Origin: CAXMMR01 sp965198995
GTDB taxonomy: Bacteria > Pseudomonadota > Alphaproteobacteria > Acetobacterales > Acetobacteraceae
DNA: 64,000 nt
Direction of reading: 5' to 3'
Assembly (NCBI GenBank): GCA_965198995.1
Contig: CBDAQG010000002.1
Location: 1,116,001-1,180,000 of the forward strand
The translations under genes and the position numbers were made by a program. The notes under the pieces were generated by a model that worked only from the letters and a program-made list of their open reading frames with translations, did no database searches and was not told the DNA's origin. This document shows positions 36,507 to 44,885 of this stretch, piece by piece. How positions within the stretch are numbered: position 1 is the first letter of the stretch; every line of letters starts with the position of its first letter.

Positions 36507-38009
36507 ATGAACCGCTGCGCCGTCGTCGACCTGGGCTCGAACTCGGTTCGGCTGGTCGTGTTCGAGGGGCGCGGGCGCAATCCGACGCCGATCTTCAACG
36601 AGAAGGCGGTGCTGCGACTTGGCCGTGGCCTGCAGGACACCGGCCGGCTGAACGAGGACGGCGTGCGTCAGGCGTTCAGCGTCATGACCCGCTACCATGC
36701 CGTCGCCCTGGCGATGGGCGCCGAGCCGTTCGAGGTGCTGGCGACGGCGGCGGTGCGCGACGCCAGCAATGGGCGCGACTTCGTCGACGGGCTGCGGGCG
36801 CGGATGCCCGGGGTGCCGATCCGCATTCTGTCCGGCGAGGAGGAGGCGGCGCTGTCGACCGACGGGGTGCTGTGCGGCACGCCCGACGCGCGCGGGCTGA
36901 TTGCCGACATCGGCGGCGGCTCGCTCGAGCTGGTGCGGGTCGGCGCGGCGCCAGCGTCGGGCGACGCAAGCGGGCCGCAGCACACGGGGGCGGTGACGCT
37001 GCCGCTGGGCGTGATCCGGCTGTCGGACCGGGCGGGCGGCGACATCGCCCGGGCGCGGCTGATCGCCGAGCAGGACCTCGCCGGCGTGCCCTGGCTTGGG
37101 CAGTGTGGCGGCGAGACGCTCTACCTCGTCGGCGGCGCGTTTCGCACCCTGGCGCGGATCCATATGGAGCAGACCGGCTACCCGCTCGCCATCGTGCATC
37201 GCTACACGCTGGAGCGCGAGCAGGCCTATGACCTGGCCGGGGTGGTGGCCGGCGCCAACCGGCGGCTGCTCGAGCGCATGCCCGGGGTGTCGCGGCGGCG
37301 GGTCGAGGACTTGCCGTTCGCCGCCGTGGTGCTGCGCCGGGTGCTGCGCGCCGCCAATGTCGGCCGCTGCGTGTTCAGCGCCACCGGGCTGCGCGAGGGC
37401 TGGTTCATGGCGCAGGTGCCGCCGGCGGCGCGCCAGCTCGACCCGCTGCTTGCCGCCGGGATGGAGCTGGCCAATCGCTTCAGCCGCAACGCCGCGCTGC
37501 CGGAGCGGCTGGTGGCGTGGACGGCGCCGCTGTTCGCCTCGGCGGCCGGCGAGTCCGACGCCCAGCGGGCGCTGCGGGTGGCGGCGTGCTGGATGTCGGA
37601 CATCGGCAGCTGTGACCATCCGGAGTATCGCGCCGAGCAGTCTTACCTGCGGGTGCTGCACCAGCCCGGGGTGGTGCTTGACCATCCGACGCGGGCGTTC
37701 CTGGCGATCACCCTGGCGCTGCGCTACGAGGCCGAACCGGAGGCCGCGTTCCTCGACCCCGCGCGGCGCCTGCTCGACCTCGCCGGATTACGGGCCGCGG
37801 AGATGCTCGGCATCGCGCTGCGCCTCGCCTACACGCTGTCCGGCGGTACGGTGGAGCTGCTGGCGCATAGCTCGATCCGGCGCGAGCGGACGCGGCTGGT
37901 GCTGCAACTCGCCGAAGGCAGCGGCGTGTTCGCCGGGGAAGGCATCAGCCGGCGGCTGGAACGGCTCGCCCAGGCGGCCGGGCTGGAGGCGGCGACGGAG
38001 GTTTTGTGA
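36507..38009 (+). CDS. ppx: Exopolyphosphatase (Ppx/GppA family)
   Basis: Ppx removes terminal phosphates from polyphosphate and may also act on pppGpp. The 500-aa product has the actin-like ATPase fold: VVDLGSNSVRLVVFEG at the N-terminus, EVLATAAVRDASNG near 75, catalytic region RILSGEEEAALS near 113, and GLIADIGGGSLELV near 130. The C-terminal half holds a helical HD-like domain (SDIGSCDHPEYRAEQSYLRV). AAAGGACG gives a good ribosome-binding site for ATG 36507. It is the usual partner of ppk. Confidence 0.94.
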   Translation: MNRCAVVDLGSNSVRLVVFEGRGRNPTPIFNEKAVLRLGRGLQDTGRLNEDGVRQAFSVMTRYHAVALAMGAEPFEVLATAAVRDASNGRDFVDGLRARMPGVPIRILSGEEEAALSTDGVLCGTPDARGLIADIGGGSLELVRVGAAPASGDASGPQHTGAVTLPLGVIRLSDRAGGDIARARLIAEQDLAGVPWLGQCGGETLYLVGGAFRTLARIHMEQTGYPLAIVHRYTLEREQAYDLAGVVAGANRRLLERMPGVSRRRVEDLPFAAVVLRRVLRAANVGRCVFSATGLREGWFMAQVPPAARQLDPLLAAGMELANRFSRNAALPERLVAWTAPLFASAAGESDAQRALRVAACWMSDIGSCDHPEYRAEQSYLRVLHQPGVVLDHPTRAFLAITLALRYEAEPEAAFLDPARRLLDLAGLRAAEMLGIALRLAYTLSGGTVELLAHSSIRRERTRLVLQLAEGSGVFAGEGISRRLERLAQAAGLEAATEVL

Positions 38010-38033
38010 GGGCGACATACAGCAAGATTTTGG

Positions 38034-38250
38034 GGAGGCCAGGGCTTTGCCCTGGACCCGTCACGCGCTCGCGTGCATCCGCACGACGGGGCCCGAGGCC
38101 CCAGACCCCGTGACTTAAGAGGCTGCAGCGCCCCAGCATCCTTCGCAAACGCTCTTAACGAAAGGGGTCTGGGGCCTCACGCCCCCATCGTGCGAAGGCA
38201 CGCGAGCCGCGTGGCGGTCAAGGGCAGAGCTCTTGCCTTTTCCTTAACCT
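38034..38250. repeat. Hairpin repeat made of two inverted B halves
   Basis: The left part, read inward, is CCAGGGC-TTT-GCCCTGG, a reversed D module (GCGTGC-ATCC-GCACGACG) and the B hairpin GGGGCC-CGA-GGCCCC. The right part is the B hairpin CTGGGGCCTCACGCCCCC, a D module (CGTGC-GAAG-GCACG) and AGGGC-AGA-GCTCTTGCCTTT. No AAAGGC/GCCTTT hairpin is present. This is the reciprocal of the A-A copy at 57981. The 276-bp gap holds no gene; GGCGACATACAGCAAGATT lies at 38011-38029. Confidence 0.75.
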
Positions 38251-38285
38251 TTCCCGTTGTAGACTGATCACCCATGCCAACCCAA

Positions 38286-38693
38286 TCACCTGGCCTGGGC
38301 GAACATTTGCGTGGCTGCCTGGCGCACTCGGAGCTGGTAGCTCTGGTTGAGCGGCGGGGTGCGCGAGTGGTAGTCGCCGACGGCGCGCATGAGGTCCTGG
38401 GCTTCGGCGTTCAGGTCGGCGCGCAGGATGGCGCCGGCGGCGGCGATGTTGAAGCAGGGGTCGCGCGCCAGCCGTGAGCGGATAGCGTCCTCGCTCTGGC
38501 CGGTGAAGCGGGCGAGTGGGGTGAGCCACACCGTGTTCACCTGCATGAGGCCGAGATCCTGGCTGCCGTTGGCGTTGGCGTGCACGCTGCCGACGGTGCC
38601 GCCTTCGACGGCCTGGATCGAGGGCAGCACGCGCGGCGGCAGGCCGTTGAAGGCGGCGACGGCAAGCATGCAGGCCAGATACGGGATCGGCAT
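38286..38693 (-). CDS. Small secreted lytic transglycosylase
   Basis: From ATG 38693 the 135-aa product has a signal-like N-terminus (MPIPYLACMLAVAAFNGLP) and an SLT-type domain: IQAVEGGTVGSVHANANGS with the probable catalytic Glu, then DLGLMQVNTVWLTPLARFTG, FNIAAAGAILRADL and GDYHSRTPPLNQSYQ. Such small enzymes open peptidoglycan for envelope-spanning machines. Upstream in-frame ATGs at 38720 and 38750 could add up to 19 residues. It is divergent from gspG, 142 bp away, so a link to type II secretion assembly is possible. Confidence 0.75.
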   Translation of the reverse strand: MPIPYLACMLAVAAFNGLPPRVLPSIQAVEGGTVGSVHANANGSQDLGLMQVNTVWLTPLARFTGQSEDAIRSRLARDPCFNIAAAGAILRADLNAEAQDLMRAVGDYHSRTPPLNQSYQLRVRQAATQMFAQAR

Positions 38694-38835
38694 GCCGCCA
38701 TCATGCAAGCGCGCCGGCATCGGGCAAGCCTCAACACGTCGGCGTGGCATTTGGACCAGCCAGTGTTGCCGCGCGGGCGCAACTGGTCCATGGCCGGGCG
38801 CCTCAGTATATCGAGCCGCAGGACGGGAGGCTTGG

Positions 38836-39273
38836 ATGGACGAGACGGTGCGGCGGCGCGATCAGCGGTCTGGCGAGGGCGGCTTCACGCTGCTCGAGAT
38901 CCTGGTGGTGATCGCGATTTTGGGGCTGCTGATCGGCCTGGTCGCGCCGGCGGCGCTGCGCCAGCTGGGCGGCGCCAAGGTCTCGGTGGCGCACCAGTCG
39001 ATCGAGCGGCTGGGGGCGGTGCTCGACCTCTACAAGCTCGACGTCGGCAGCTATCCGACCTCCGAGCAGGGGCTGGTGGCGCTGAACGAAAAGCCGACCG
39101 ACGTCGACAACTGGAACGGGCCCTACGTGAAAGGCGACACGGTGCCGCTCGATCCGTGGAACCATGCCTACACGTATCGCCAGCCCTCGGAGCGCGGCGG
39201 GCACGATTATGACCTGTGCTCAGGCGGACCAAGCGGCGGCCAGGTGCCGGATCAGGTGATCTGCAATAAGTAG
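38836..39273 (+). CDS. gspG: Type II secretion major pseudopilin GspG
   Basis: GspG forms the bulk of the type II secretion pseudopilus. The 145-aa product has a prepilin leader cut before FTLLEILVVIAILGLLIGLV (GEGG/FTLLE, Glu5 present) and the conserved C-terminal part (YPTSEQGLVAL, NGPYVKGDTVPLDPWNHAYTY). GGAGG precedes ATG 38836. It is isolated: the rest of the system begins at 43 kb, with a MATE gene and a ferritin-like gene in between. A hairpin repeat follows at once. Confidence 0.95.
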   Translation: MDETVRRRDQRSGEGGFTLLEILVVIAILGLLIGLVAPAALRQLGGAKVSVAHQSIERLGAVLDLYKLDVGSYPTSEQGLVALNEKPTDVDNWNGPYVKGDTVPLDPWNHAYTYRQPSERGGHDYDLCSGGPSGGQVPDQVICNK

Positions 39274-39282
39274 AGGTGAGCG

Positions 39283-39519
39283 GAAGGGGGCGGCGCCCCC
39301 AGACCCACATCCGTCTAGAGTGTAACCGGGCGCTTGCTTGGCGAAGCCATTCAATCGTGCTTCCCACGCCACCGACCTTGGCCCGGAGCCATGGATAAGA
39401 AATGGATTTTAAAGGCTCCGCCTTTAATGGGGTCCAGGGGCGGAGTGAGCCCAAAGGTTCCGACGGCGCAACGCGCCGTTGGAAGGGCTCACGGAGGGAA
39501 AGCCCCTGGCCTTCCTTCC
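39283..39519 (-). repeat. Composite repeat with nested hairpin in its right loop
   Basis: Left: B hairpin GGGGGC-GGC-GCCCCC, then CTTGGCGAAGCCATTCAA and AAAGGC-TCC-GCCTTT. The terminal hairpin CCAGGGGC...GCCCCTGG has its loop filled by a unit running GTGAGCC to GGCTCAC (about 39444-39492) with ACGGCGC-AAC-GCGCCGT inside. The nested stem differs from the copies at 26718 and 33875 by paired changes, so base pairing is kept. It ends CCTTCCTT next to the MATE stop. Confidence 0.85.
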
Positions 39520-39522
39520 CCT

Positions 39523-40920
39523 TCAGCTAAGCTCCTCACTGCCGACGGCGGCCAGGAGCGTGGGTTCGATGATTGTCGCCGGGTGGAGAGGTATTTCGCC
39601 TGAGGGGCGCAGGCGTGCGGTGACGCGGAAGGCCATGGCCATGGCGGCGAGGCCGAACAGCAGGGCGCCGGCGGCCTGGCCGTAGAGGATGCCGGCCGGG
39701 CCGAAGCGGGCGCCGTAGCTGACGAACGGGATCGTGCCGAGGGTGGCGCGGCCCCAGTTGAACAGTGTCGACAGCAGCGGGAAGCCGAGGTTGTTGAACG
39801 AGGCGTTGGCGACGAACAGGCAGCCGATGCCGAGGAAGCCCAGGGCGGTGACGGAGCAGAACAGGTGGATGAGGCTGGCGGTGACGCCGGTGGCGGCGAA
39901 TGCGCGCACCACCAGGTCCTGACCGGCGGCGAGGACCAGCCAGGCGAGGAGCACGGTGCCGAGGCTGACCAGCAGGCTCTGCCGGAGTGTGGCGCGCACC
40001 CTCTCCATCCGCCAGGCGCCGAGGTTTTGCGCCATGATCGGGCCGACGGCGCCGGTGAGGGCGAACACGATGCCGAAGGCGACCGGGGCGATGCGGTCGA
40101 CGGTGACCTGCCCGGTGACGGCGGCGGGGCCGAAGCGGGCCATCTGGTTGGTGACGAAGGCGGAGCCGACCGGGGTTGCGAGGTTGGTTACGATCGCCGG
40201 GCCGGCGACGTAGAACAGACGGCGTGTGTCGGCCGCCAGCATCGGCAGCTCGAGGCGGCCGGGCAGGCCGTGCCGGCGGGCGCCGCGCCAGCCGATGACG
40301 GCCAGCACGGTGCGCGACAGCAGGGTGCTGATCGCAGCGCCCGCGAGGCCGAGATGCAAGCCGAAGATCAGCAGCGGGTCGAGGCAGGCGGTGGCGACGG
40401 CGGCCATCAGCGTCACGGTCATGGCGCGTCTGGCGTCGCCGACCGAGCGCAGCAGCGAGGCGCCGCCCATGCCGATGCCGAGCATCGGCAGGGAGGGTGC
40501 GGTCAGCAGCACGAACAGCCCGGCCGGGCCGCGCACCTCGGCGCTGGCGCCGAGCAGGCGGAGGGCGGGGTTGCACAGCGCCACGGTGAGCCCGGCGAGG
40601 GCGATGTTGACGATGACCATGGCCAGCAGCGAGGAGGCGGCGAGGCGGCGCGCCTCGGCCTCGCGTTCGGCGCCGAGGGCGCGCGAGACGATGGCGCCGA
40701 TGCCGATGCTCATGCCGACGCAGATCGAGACCTGGAAGAAGCCGATGACGCCGGCGAAGCCGGCGGCGGCGGTGATCGTGCGGTCCTGCAGCAGCGACAG
40801 ATAGAGCAGGTTGACGAGGTCGACGGCGAAGATGGCGATCAGGCCGATGGCGCCGGTGCCGGCCATGACGACGACGTGGCGCAGGATCGAGCCTTCGACG
40901 AAGCGGGCGGCCTGTGACAC
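39523..40920 (-). CDS. MATE family multidrug/metabolite efflux transporter
   Basis: The 465-aa product has about twelve hydrophobic helices in two related halves and MATE-type motifs (LYLSLLQDRTITAAAGFAG, ISIGIGAIVSRALGAEREAEA, GAVGPIMAQNLGAWRMERVR). MATE proteins export drugs or metabolites using a proton or sodium gradient. The start is GTG 40920 with GGGAGC upstream. Substrate unknown. It lies between gspG and the rest of the type II cluster, in the opposite direction. Confidence 0.9.
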   Translation of the reverse strand: MSQAARFVEGSILRHVVVMAGTGAIGLIAIFAVDLVNLLYLSLLQDRTITAAAGFAGVIGFFQVSICVGMSIGIGAIVSRALGAEREAEARRLAASSLLAMVIVNIALAGLTVALCNPALRLLGASAEVRGPAGLFVLLTAPSLPMLGIGMGGASLLRSVGDARRAMTVTLMAAVATACLDPLLIFGLHLGLAGAAISTLLSRTVLAVIGWRGARRHGLPGRLELPMLAADTRRLFYVAGPAIVTNLATPVGSAFVTNQMARFGPAAVTGQVTVDRIAPVAFGIVFALTGAVGPIMAQNLGAWRMERVRATLRQSLLVSLGTVLLAWLVLAAGQDLVVRAFAATGVTASLIHLFCSVTALGFLGIGCLFVANASFNNLGFPLLSTLFNWGRATLGTIPFVSYGARFGPAGILYGQAAGALLFGLAAMAMAFRVTARLRPSGEIPLHPATIIEPTLLAAVGSEELS

Positions 40921-41283
40921 GGACTGCGCGCTCCCGGCGAGGCGGAGGTGGTGATGCGGCGGGGCGCCGGCTTGGCCAGGACGGCCGCGCCCGGCTCAGA
41001 TGACGCCGGCCGGCCGGGACGGCAAGGCACGGTGGCGCGACGCAACGCTGACAGCCGGTTTGTAACAACCAAAAGTTGCAAAGTTTCTCGAAATGCCAGT
41101 CAGACATCGCATCGGCGTTTTCTCGGCGCTGGCGTCAGCATTCTCTGCATCATCTTGCATCCGGCGTGGTCGCCGCCGAGTAACGCTGCCATGACCTTGC
41201 GCGCCGCGTGTGCCGCGACGGTCGAATTGCGTGCGTGGCGGCGGCAGTGGCTGCCGGCGAAGACGTTCAGGGAGATGACCAAC
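40921..41283. other. 363-bp divergent region before the ferritin-like gene
   Basis: No gene is supported here, and unlike most gaps it contains no copy of the hairpin repeats. A short AT-richer patch (about 41060-41095, including CAACCAAAAGTTG) is the most promoter-like part. The length suggests a long 5' leader or promoter region for the ferritin-like gene. No riboswitch fold was recognised. Confidence 0.4.
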
Positions 41284-42177
41284 ATGCCAGAGAATTTGAT
41301 CCTGCCGACCGAGGGGCTCGGCCGGCGCAACATGATGCGCAACGTGGGCATTGGCGCGGCCGCCCTCGGGCTTGCCAGCGTCATCAAGCCCAGTGAGGCG
41401 AAGGCTGCCGCGACGGCGACGGAGCTGGCGGTGCTGACCTTCGCGCTGAACCTCGAGTATCTCGAGGCGGAGTACTACATTCGCGGCGTCACCGGCGCCG
41501 GCCTGCCCCCGGCGATGACGGGCAATGCGACAAGCAAGGTGACCGGCGGCGCGCAGGTGACGTTCAGCACCGCCGATACGCTGCAGTATTGGGAAGAGAT
41601 CACCAACGACGAGTTCAACCACGTCAACTTCCTGCGGAGCGCGCTCGCAGCGGCTGGCGGCGTCGTGCCGAACGAGCCGACGATCGACTTCACCGACACC
41701 TTCAACGCTCTCGCGGTGGGGGCGGGCATCGGCGCGGCGTTCGACCCGTTCGCCGACGAGGTGAGCTTCCTGCTGGGCGCCAGCGTGTTCGAGGATGTTG
41801 GCGTCACGGCGTATCTGGGCGGCGCATCGCTGTTGCCGGCGGGTTCGCCCTATCTTCTGCCGGCGGCACAGATCCTCTCGGTCGAGGCCTACCACGCCGG
41901 TCAGTTGCGCACGCGCATGTCGCTGTTGGGGCTGTTCCCGACGTTCCACAAGATCGCCGCGTTCCGCAACCTGCTGTCGATGCAGGCTGGCTCGCCGGCG
42001 GACGACCAGGGCATCTACATCAACGACCACGACAACATCACGCCGACCGACGGCAACTCGCTTGCCTTCGTGCGCACGATCGACGAGGTCACCAACATCG
42101 TGACCGCGGGCAACTACCAGTCTGGGAAGGGCGGCTTCTACCCGAACGGACTGGCGACGCAGGCCGCTAGCGCCTGA
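41284..42177 (+). CDS. Exported ferritin-like domain protein
   Basis: The 297-aa product has a twin-arginine-like export signal (GRRNMMRNVGIGAAALGLA, cleavage near SEAKA) and a ferritin-like four-helix domain: ELAVLTFALNLEYLEAEYYI (Glu rich), WEEITNDEFNHVNFLRSAL (Glu...His) and ILSVEAYHAGQLRTRM (Glu...His). It resembles the ferritin-like, desiccation-related group. A periplasmic metal-binding or stress role is likely; no enzyme activity is known. ATG 41284 is chosen because GGGAG (41270-41274) is spaced for it rather than for ATG 41275. Confidence 0.85.
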   Translation: MPENLILPTEGLGRRNMMRNVGIGAAALGLASVIKPSEAKAAATATELAVLTFALNLEYLEAEYYIRGVTGAGLPPAMTGNATSKVTGGAQVTFSTADTLQYWEEITNDEFNHVNFLRSALAAAGGVVPNEPTIDFTDTFNALAVGAGIGAAFDPFADEVSFLLGASVFEDVGVTAYLGGASLLPAGSPYLLPAAQILSVEAYHAGQLRTRMSLLGLFPTFHKIAAFRNLLSMQAGSPADDQGIYINDHDNITPTDGNSLAFVRTIDEVTNIVTAGNYQSGKGGFYPNGLATQAASA

Positions 42178-42207
42178 GAGCCGATCTCTGAACGGGTAAG
42201 TCTGGCG

Positions 42208-42235
42208 TCGGCCGGGGTGGTGACACTCCGGCCGA
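42208..42235. terminator. Hairpin after the ferritin-like gene
   Basis: TCGGCCGG (42208-42215) pairs with CCGGCCGA (42228-42235), 30 bp after the stop, followed by TTGTCGTT. It is the best simple intrinsic-terminator candidate that is not part of a repeat, and it could serve both this gene and the convergent gspO. Confidence 0.55.
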
Positions 42236-42280
42236 TTGTCGTTCGGACCCCGCATGCCGGCCTGGTCCGGTAGCGAGCGG

Positions 42281-43057
42281 TCAGCGCGACCACCACAGTC
42301 GCAGCAGCCAGGCGGAGAGCGCGAGGCAGGGGCCGAAGGGTAGCCGGGTTTGGCGGCTCGGCAGCCGGCCAGCCAGGCGCAGCGACAGGCCGAGGGCGAG
42401 GCCGGCGAGCGCGGACAGCAGCAGCAGCGGGGCCAGCATCGTGGCGCCCAGCCAGGCGCTGCAGGCGGCGAGGAGCTTCGCATCGCCTTCGCCAAGTCCC
42501 TCGATGCCGCGCAGCCGGCGGTAGACGAGGGCGACCACGCGGAACGTCGTGTAGCCGAGTGCCGCGCCCAGCGTGCGATCGGTCAGCGTGTCGGGCGCTT
42601 CAAGCATCGCCCAGGCGAGGCCGAGCAGGAGCAGCGGCAGGGTCAGCAGGTCGGGCAGGATCATGTGCTCGGCATCGATCCAGGCCAGCGCGAGCAGCGT
42701 CCAGCCGAGGGCGGCGGTGCCCCAGGCGGTCAGCGGGTCGCTGCTGCAGAGGGCGGCGGCAAGGCCGATGACGCAGGCGGCGAGCTCGGCGGCGAGGGTG
42801 GCGAGGCCGATCGGGGCGCCGCAGCCGCGGCAGCGGCCGCGTTGGGCGAGGTAGCTCAGGATCGGCACCAGCTCGATCGGGGAGAGGCGGCGGCCGCAGG
42901 TTTCGCACTCGGAGCGGGTCCAGAAGACTGGCTTCGCGATGGGGAGGCGGCGGATGAGGACGCCCAGGGTGCTGCCGATGAAGGGGGAGACCAGGAGTAA
43001 GTAAGGCCAGGGGCTTTGCCCCTGGACCCCATTAAAGGCGGAGCCTTTAAAATCCAT
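42281..43057 (-). CDS. gspO: Prepilin peptidase / N-methyltransferase GspO (PilD)
   Basis: GspO cleaves the leaders of the pseudopilins GspG-K and methylates the new N-terminus. The 258-aa polytopic product has the zinc-type cysteine motif CETCGRRL...CRGCGAPI, and both catalytic aspartates, in DAEHMILPD near residue 128 and in GLGEGDAKLLAA near 190. The only usable start (ATG 43057) and the first 22 or so residues (FKGSAFNGVQG, PWPYLLL) are encoded by a hairpin repeat. After that the normal membrane segment VSPFIGSTLGVLIRRLP begins with no other start codon. It is divergent from gspE across a gap made of repeat sequence. Confidence 0.93.
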   Translation of the reverse strand: MDFKGSAFNGVQGQSPWPYLLLVSPFIGSTLGVLIRRLPIAKPVFWTRSECETCGRRLSPIELVPILSYLAQRGRCRGCGAPIGLATLAAELAACVIGLAAALCSSDPLTAWGTAALGWTLLALAWIDAEHMILPDLLTLPLLLLGLAWAMLEAPDTLTDRTLGAALGYTTFRVVALVYRRLRGIEGLGEGDAKLLAACSAWLGATMLAPLLLLSALAGLALGLSLRLAGRLPSRQTRLPFGPCLALSAWLLRLWWSR

Positions 43058-43160
43058 TTGTTAACTTAACTGCCGTACGCTCCGGGGTAAATAAATGGGG
43101 TCTGGGGCCTCGGGCCCCAGCGGAGTCCAGAGGCAGAGCCTCTGGCCTTGCTTTCTTCTA
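42996..43160 (+). repeat. Composite A-B hairpin repeat between gspO and gspE
   Basis: AAGGCCAGGGGC-TTT-GCCCCTGG, AAAGGC-GGA-GCCTTTAAAATCCAT, a 35-bp centre, B hairpin CTGGGGCC-TC-GGGCCCCAG, and CCAGAGGC-AGA-GCCTCTGG-CCTTGCTTTCTT. The left half is translated as the GspO N-terminus. The gap between the divergent genes is 121 bp and nearly all of it is repeat, so both promoters must lie in it. Confidence 0.88.
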
Positions 43161-43178
43161 AGGGATTAACTTGGCGCT

Positions 43179-44885
43179 GTGCTGACGACACCTGACCAAT
43201 CGGACGCCTCCGCCATGGAGCGGCTCGCCGCGCTGCTGGTGAGTGGCGGGCAGTGCGACCAGCGGACCATTGAGCGTGGCCGGCGGGTGGCCGAGGAGAG
43301 TGATCAGCGGCTGGACCTGGTGTTGCTGCAGCTCGGCCTGGTGAGCGAGCGCGGGCTGGCGGAGGCGTATGCGGGTCTGCTTGGGCTGCCGATCGCCGGC
43401 GCCGAGCGCTATGCGCTGGAGGGACCGTTGCTGCCCGAGCGGCTGGGGGCGCGGTTTCTGCGGCAGGCGCGGGCGTTGCCGGTGCGGGTGGCGGACGGGC
43501 AGATCGAGCTTGCGGTGGCCGACCCGCTCGACGGCTTCACGCCGGCGGCGGTGCAGGCGGCGACGGGGCGGCGGGTGAGCCTGCTGGTGGCGGTGCCGAT
43601 CGAGCTCGAGGCGGCCTTCGACCGGCTGTATCCGGAGGGCGAGGCGGACCATTTGGGGCAAGCCGGCGAGCAGCCCTCGGAGGACGATGCGGAGCGGCTG
43701 AAGGACCTGGCCTCCGAGGCGCCGGTGATCCGGCTGGTGAACCAGATCATCGCGCGCGCGGTGGAGACCCAGGCGTCGGACATCCACATCGAGCCGTTCG
43801 AGGATCGGCTGCGGGTGCGCTACCGCTATGACGGGGTGCTGAGCGAGGCGGAGGCGCCGCCGTCGCGCCTGGCCGCGGCGATCACCTCGCGGATCAAGAT
43901 CATGGCGCGGCTGGACATCGCCGAGCGGCGGCTGCCGCAGGACGGGCGGATCAAGCTGGCAGTGCGCGGTTCGGAGGTGGATTTCCGGGTCTCCACCATC
44001 CCCTCGCTGTATGGCGAGACGGTGGTGCTGCGCATCCTGGACCGCACGGCGGTGACGCTCGACTACGACAAGCTGGGGCTGGCGCCGGCGGTGGTGTCGC
44101 GGCTGGATGCGACGTTCGCGCTGCCGAACGGCATCGTGCTGGTGACCGGGCCGACCGGCAGCGGCAAGACCACCACGCTCTACACCGGGCTGCTGGCGCT
44201 GAACTCGGTGACGCGCAAGGTGGTGACGATCGAGGACCCGATCGAGTACCAGCTGCGGGGGATCAACCAGATTCAGGTGAAGCCGCAGATCGGGCTCGAC
44301 TTCGCCTCGCTGCTGCGCTCGATCCTGCGGCAGGATCCGGACGTGATCATGGTCGGCGAGATCCGCGACCTGGAGACGGCGCAGATCGCGGTGCAGGCGT
44401 CGCTGACCGGGCATCTGGTGCTCTCCACCCTGCATACGAACTCGGCCTCGGCGACGCTGACGCGGCTGCGCGACATGGGGCTGGAGGACTACCTGCTGGC
44501 GGCGGTGCTGCGCGGGGTGCTGGCGCAGCGGCTGGTGCGGCGGCTGTGCGCGGAGTGCCGGACGTCGTACGAGGCGCCGGACGAGCTGGTGCGGCGGTTC
44601 GAGCTGGAGCGCTACGCGGCGGGCCAGCCGGTGCGGCTATGGCATGCGGTGGGCTGTCCGAATTGCCGCGGCACCGGGTTTCGCGGCCGGCAGGCGATCG
44701 CCGAGTTCCTGACGCCGGATGCGGAGATCGAGCGGCTGATCTTTGCCCGGGCGGAGAACGCCGAGGTGGAGCGGGCGGCGATCGCCGGCGGCATGGTGAC
44801 GATGTTCCAGGCGGGCTTGCAGGCGGCGCTGGCGGGGACGACCACCATCGAGGAAGTCGTGCGCTCGATCCGCGCCGAGGGCTGA
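43179..44885 (+). CDS. gspE: Type II secretion ATPase GspE
   Basis: GspE is the cytoplasmic hexameric ATPase that powers pseudopilus assembly. The 568-aa product has the N-terminal GspE domain (GLPIAGAERYALEGPLLPE), ASDIHIEPFEDRLRVRYRYD near 200, Walker A TGPTGSGKTTT near 324, the Asp box and Walker B (VTIEDPIEY, ILRQDPDVIMVGEIRD), and the tetracysteine zinc site CAECRT...CPNCRG near 458-495. Start is GTG 43179 or ATG 43215. Its stop overlaps gspF by one base (TGATG). Confidence 0.95.
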   Translation: MLTTPDQSDASAMERLAALLVSGGQCDQRTIERGRRVAEESDQRLDLVLLQLGLVSERGLAEAYAGLLGLPIAGAERYALEGPLLPERLGARFLRQARALPVRVADGQIELAVADPLDGFTPAAVQAATGRRVSLLVAVPIELEAAFDRLYPEGEADHLGQAGEQPSEDDAERLKDLASEAPVIRLVNQIIARAVETQASDIHIEPFEDRLRVRYRYDGVLSEAEAPPSRLAAAITSRIKIMARLDIAERRLPQDGRIKLAVRGSEVDFRVSTIPSLYGETVVLRILDRTAVTLDYDKLGLAPAVVSRLDATFALPNGIVLVTGPTGSGKTTTLYTGLLALNSVTRKVVTIEDPIEYQLRGINQIQVKPQIGLDFASLLRSILRQDPDVIMVGEIRDLETAQIAVQASLTGHLVLSTLHTNSASATLTRLRDMGLEDYLLAAVLRGVLAQRLVRRLCAECRTSYEAPDELVRRFELERYAAGQPVRLWHAVGCPNCRGTGFRGRQAIAEFLTPDAEIERLIFARAENAEVERAAIAGGMVTMFQAGLQAALAGTTTIEEVVRSIRAEG

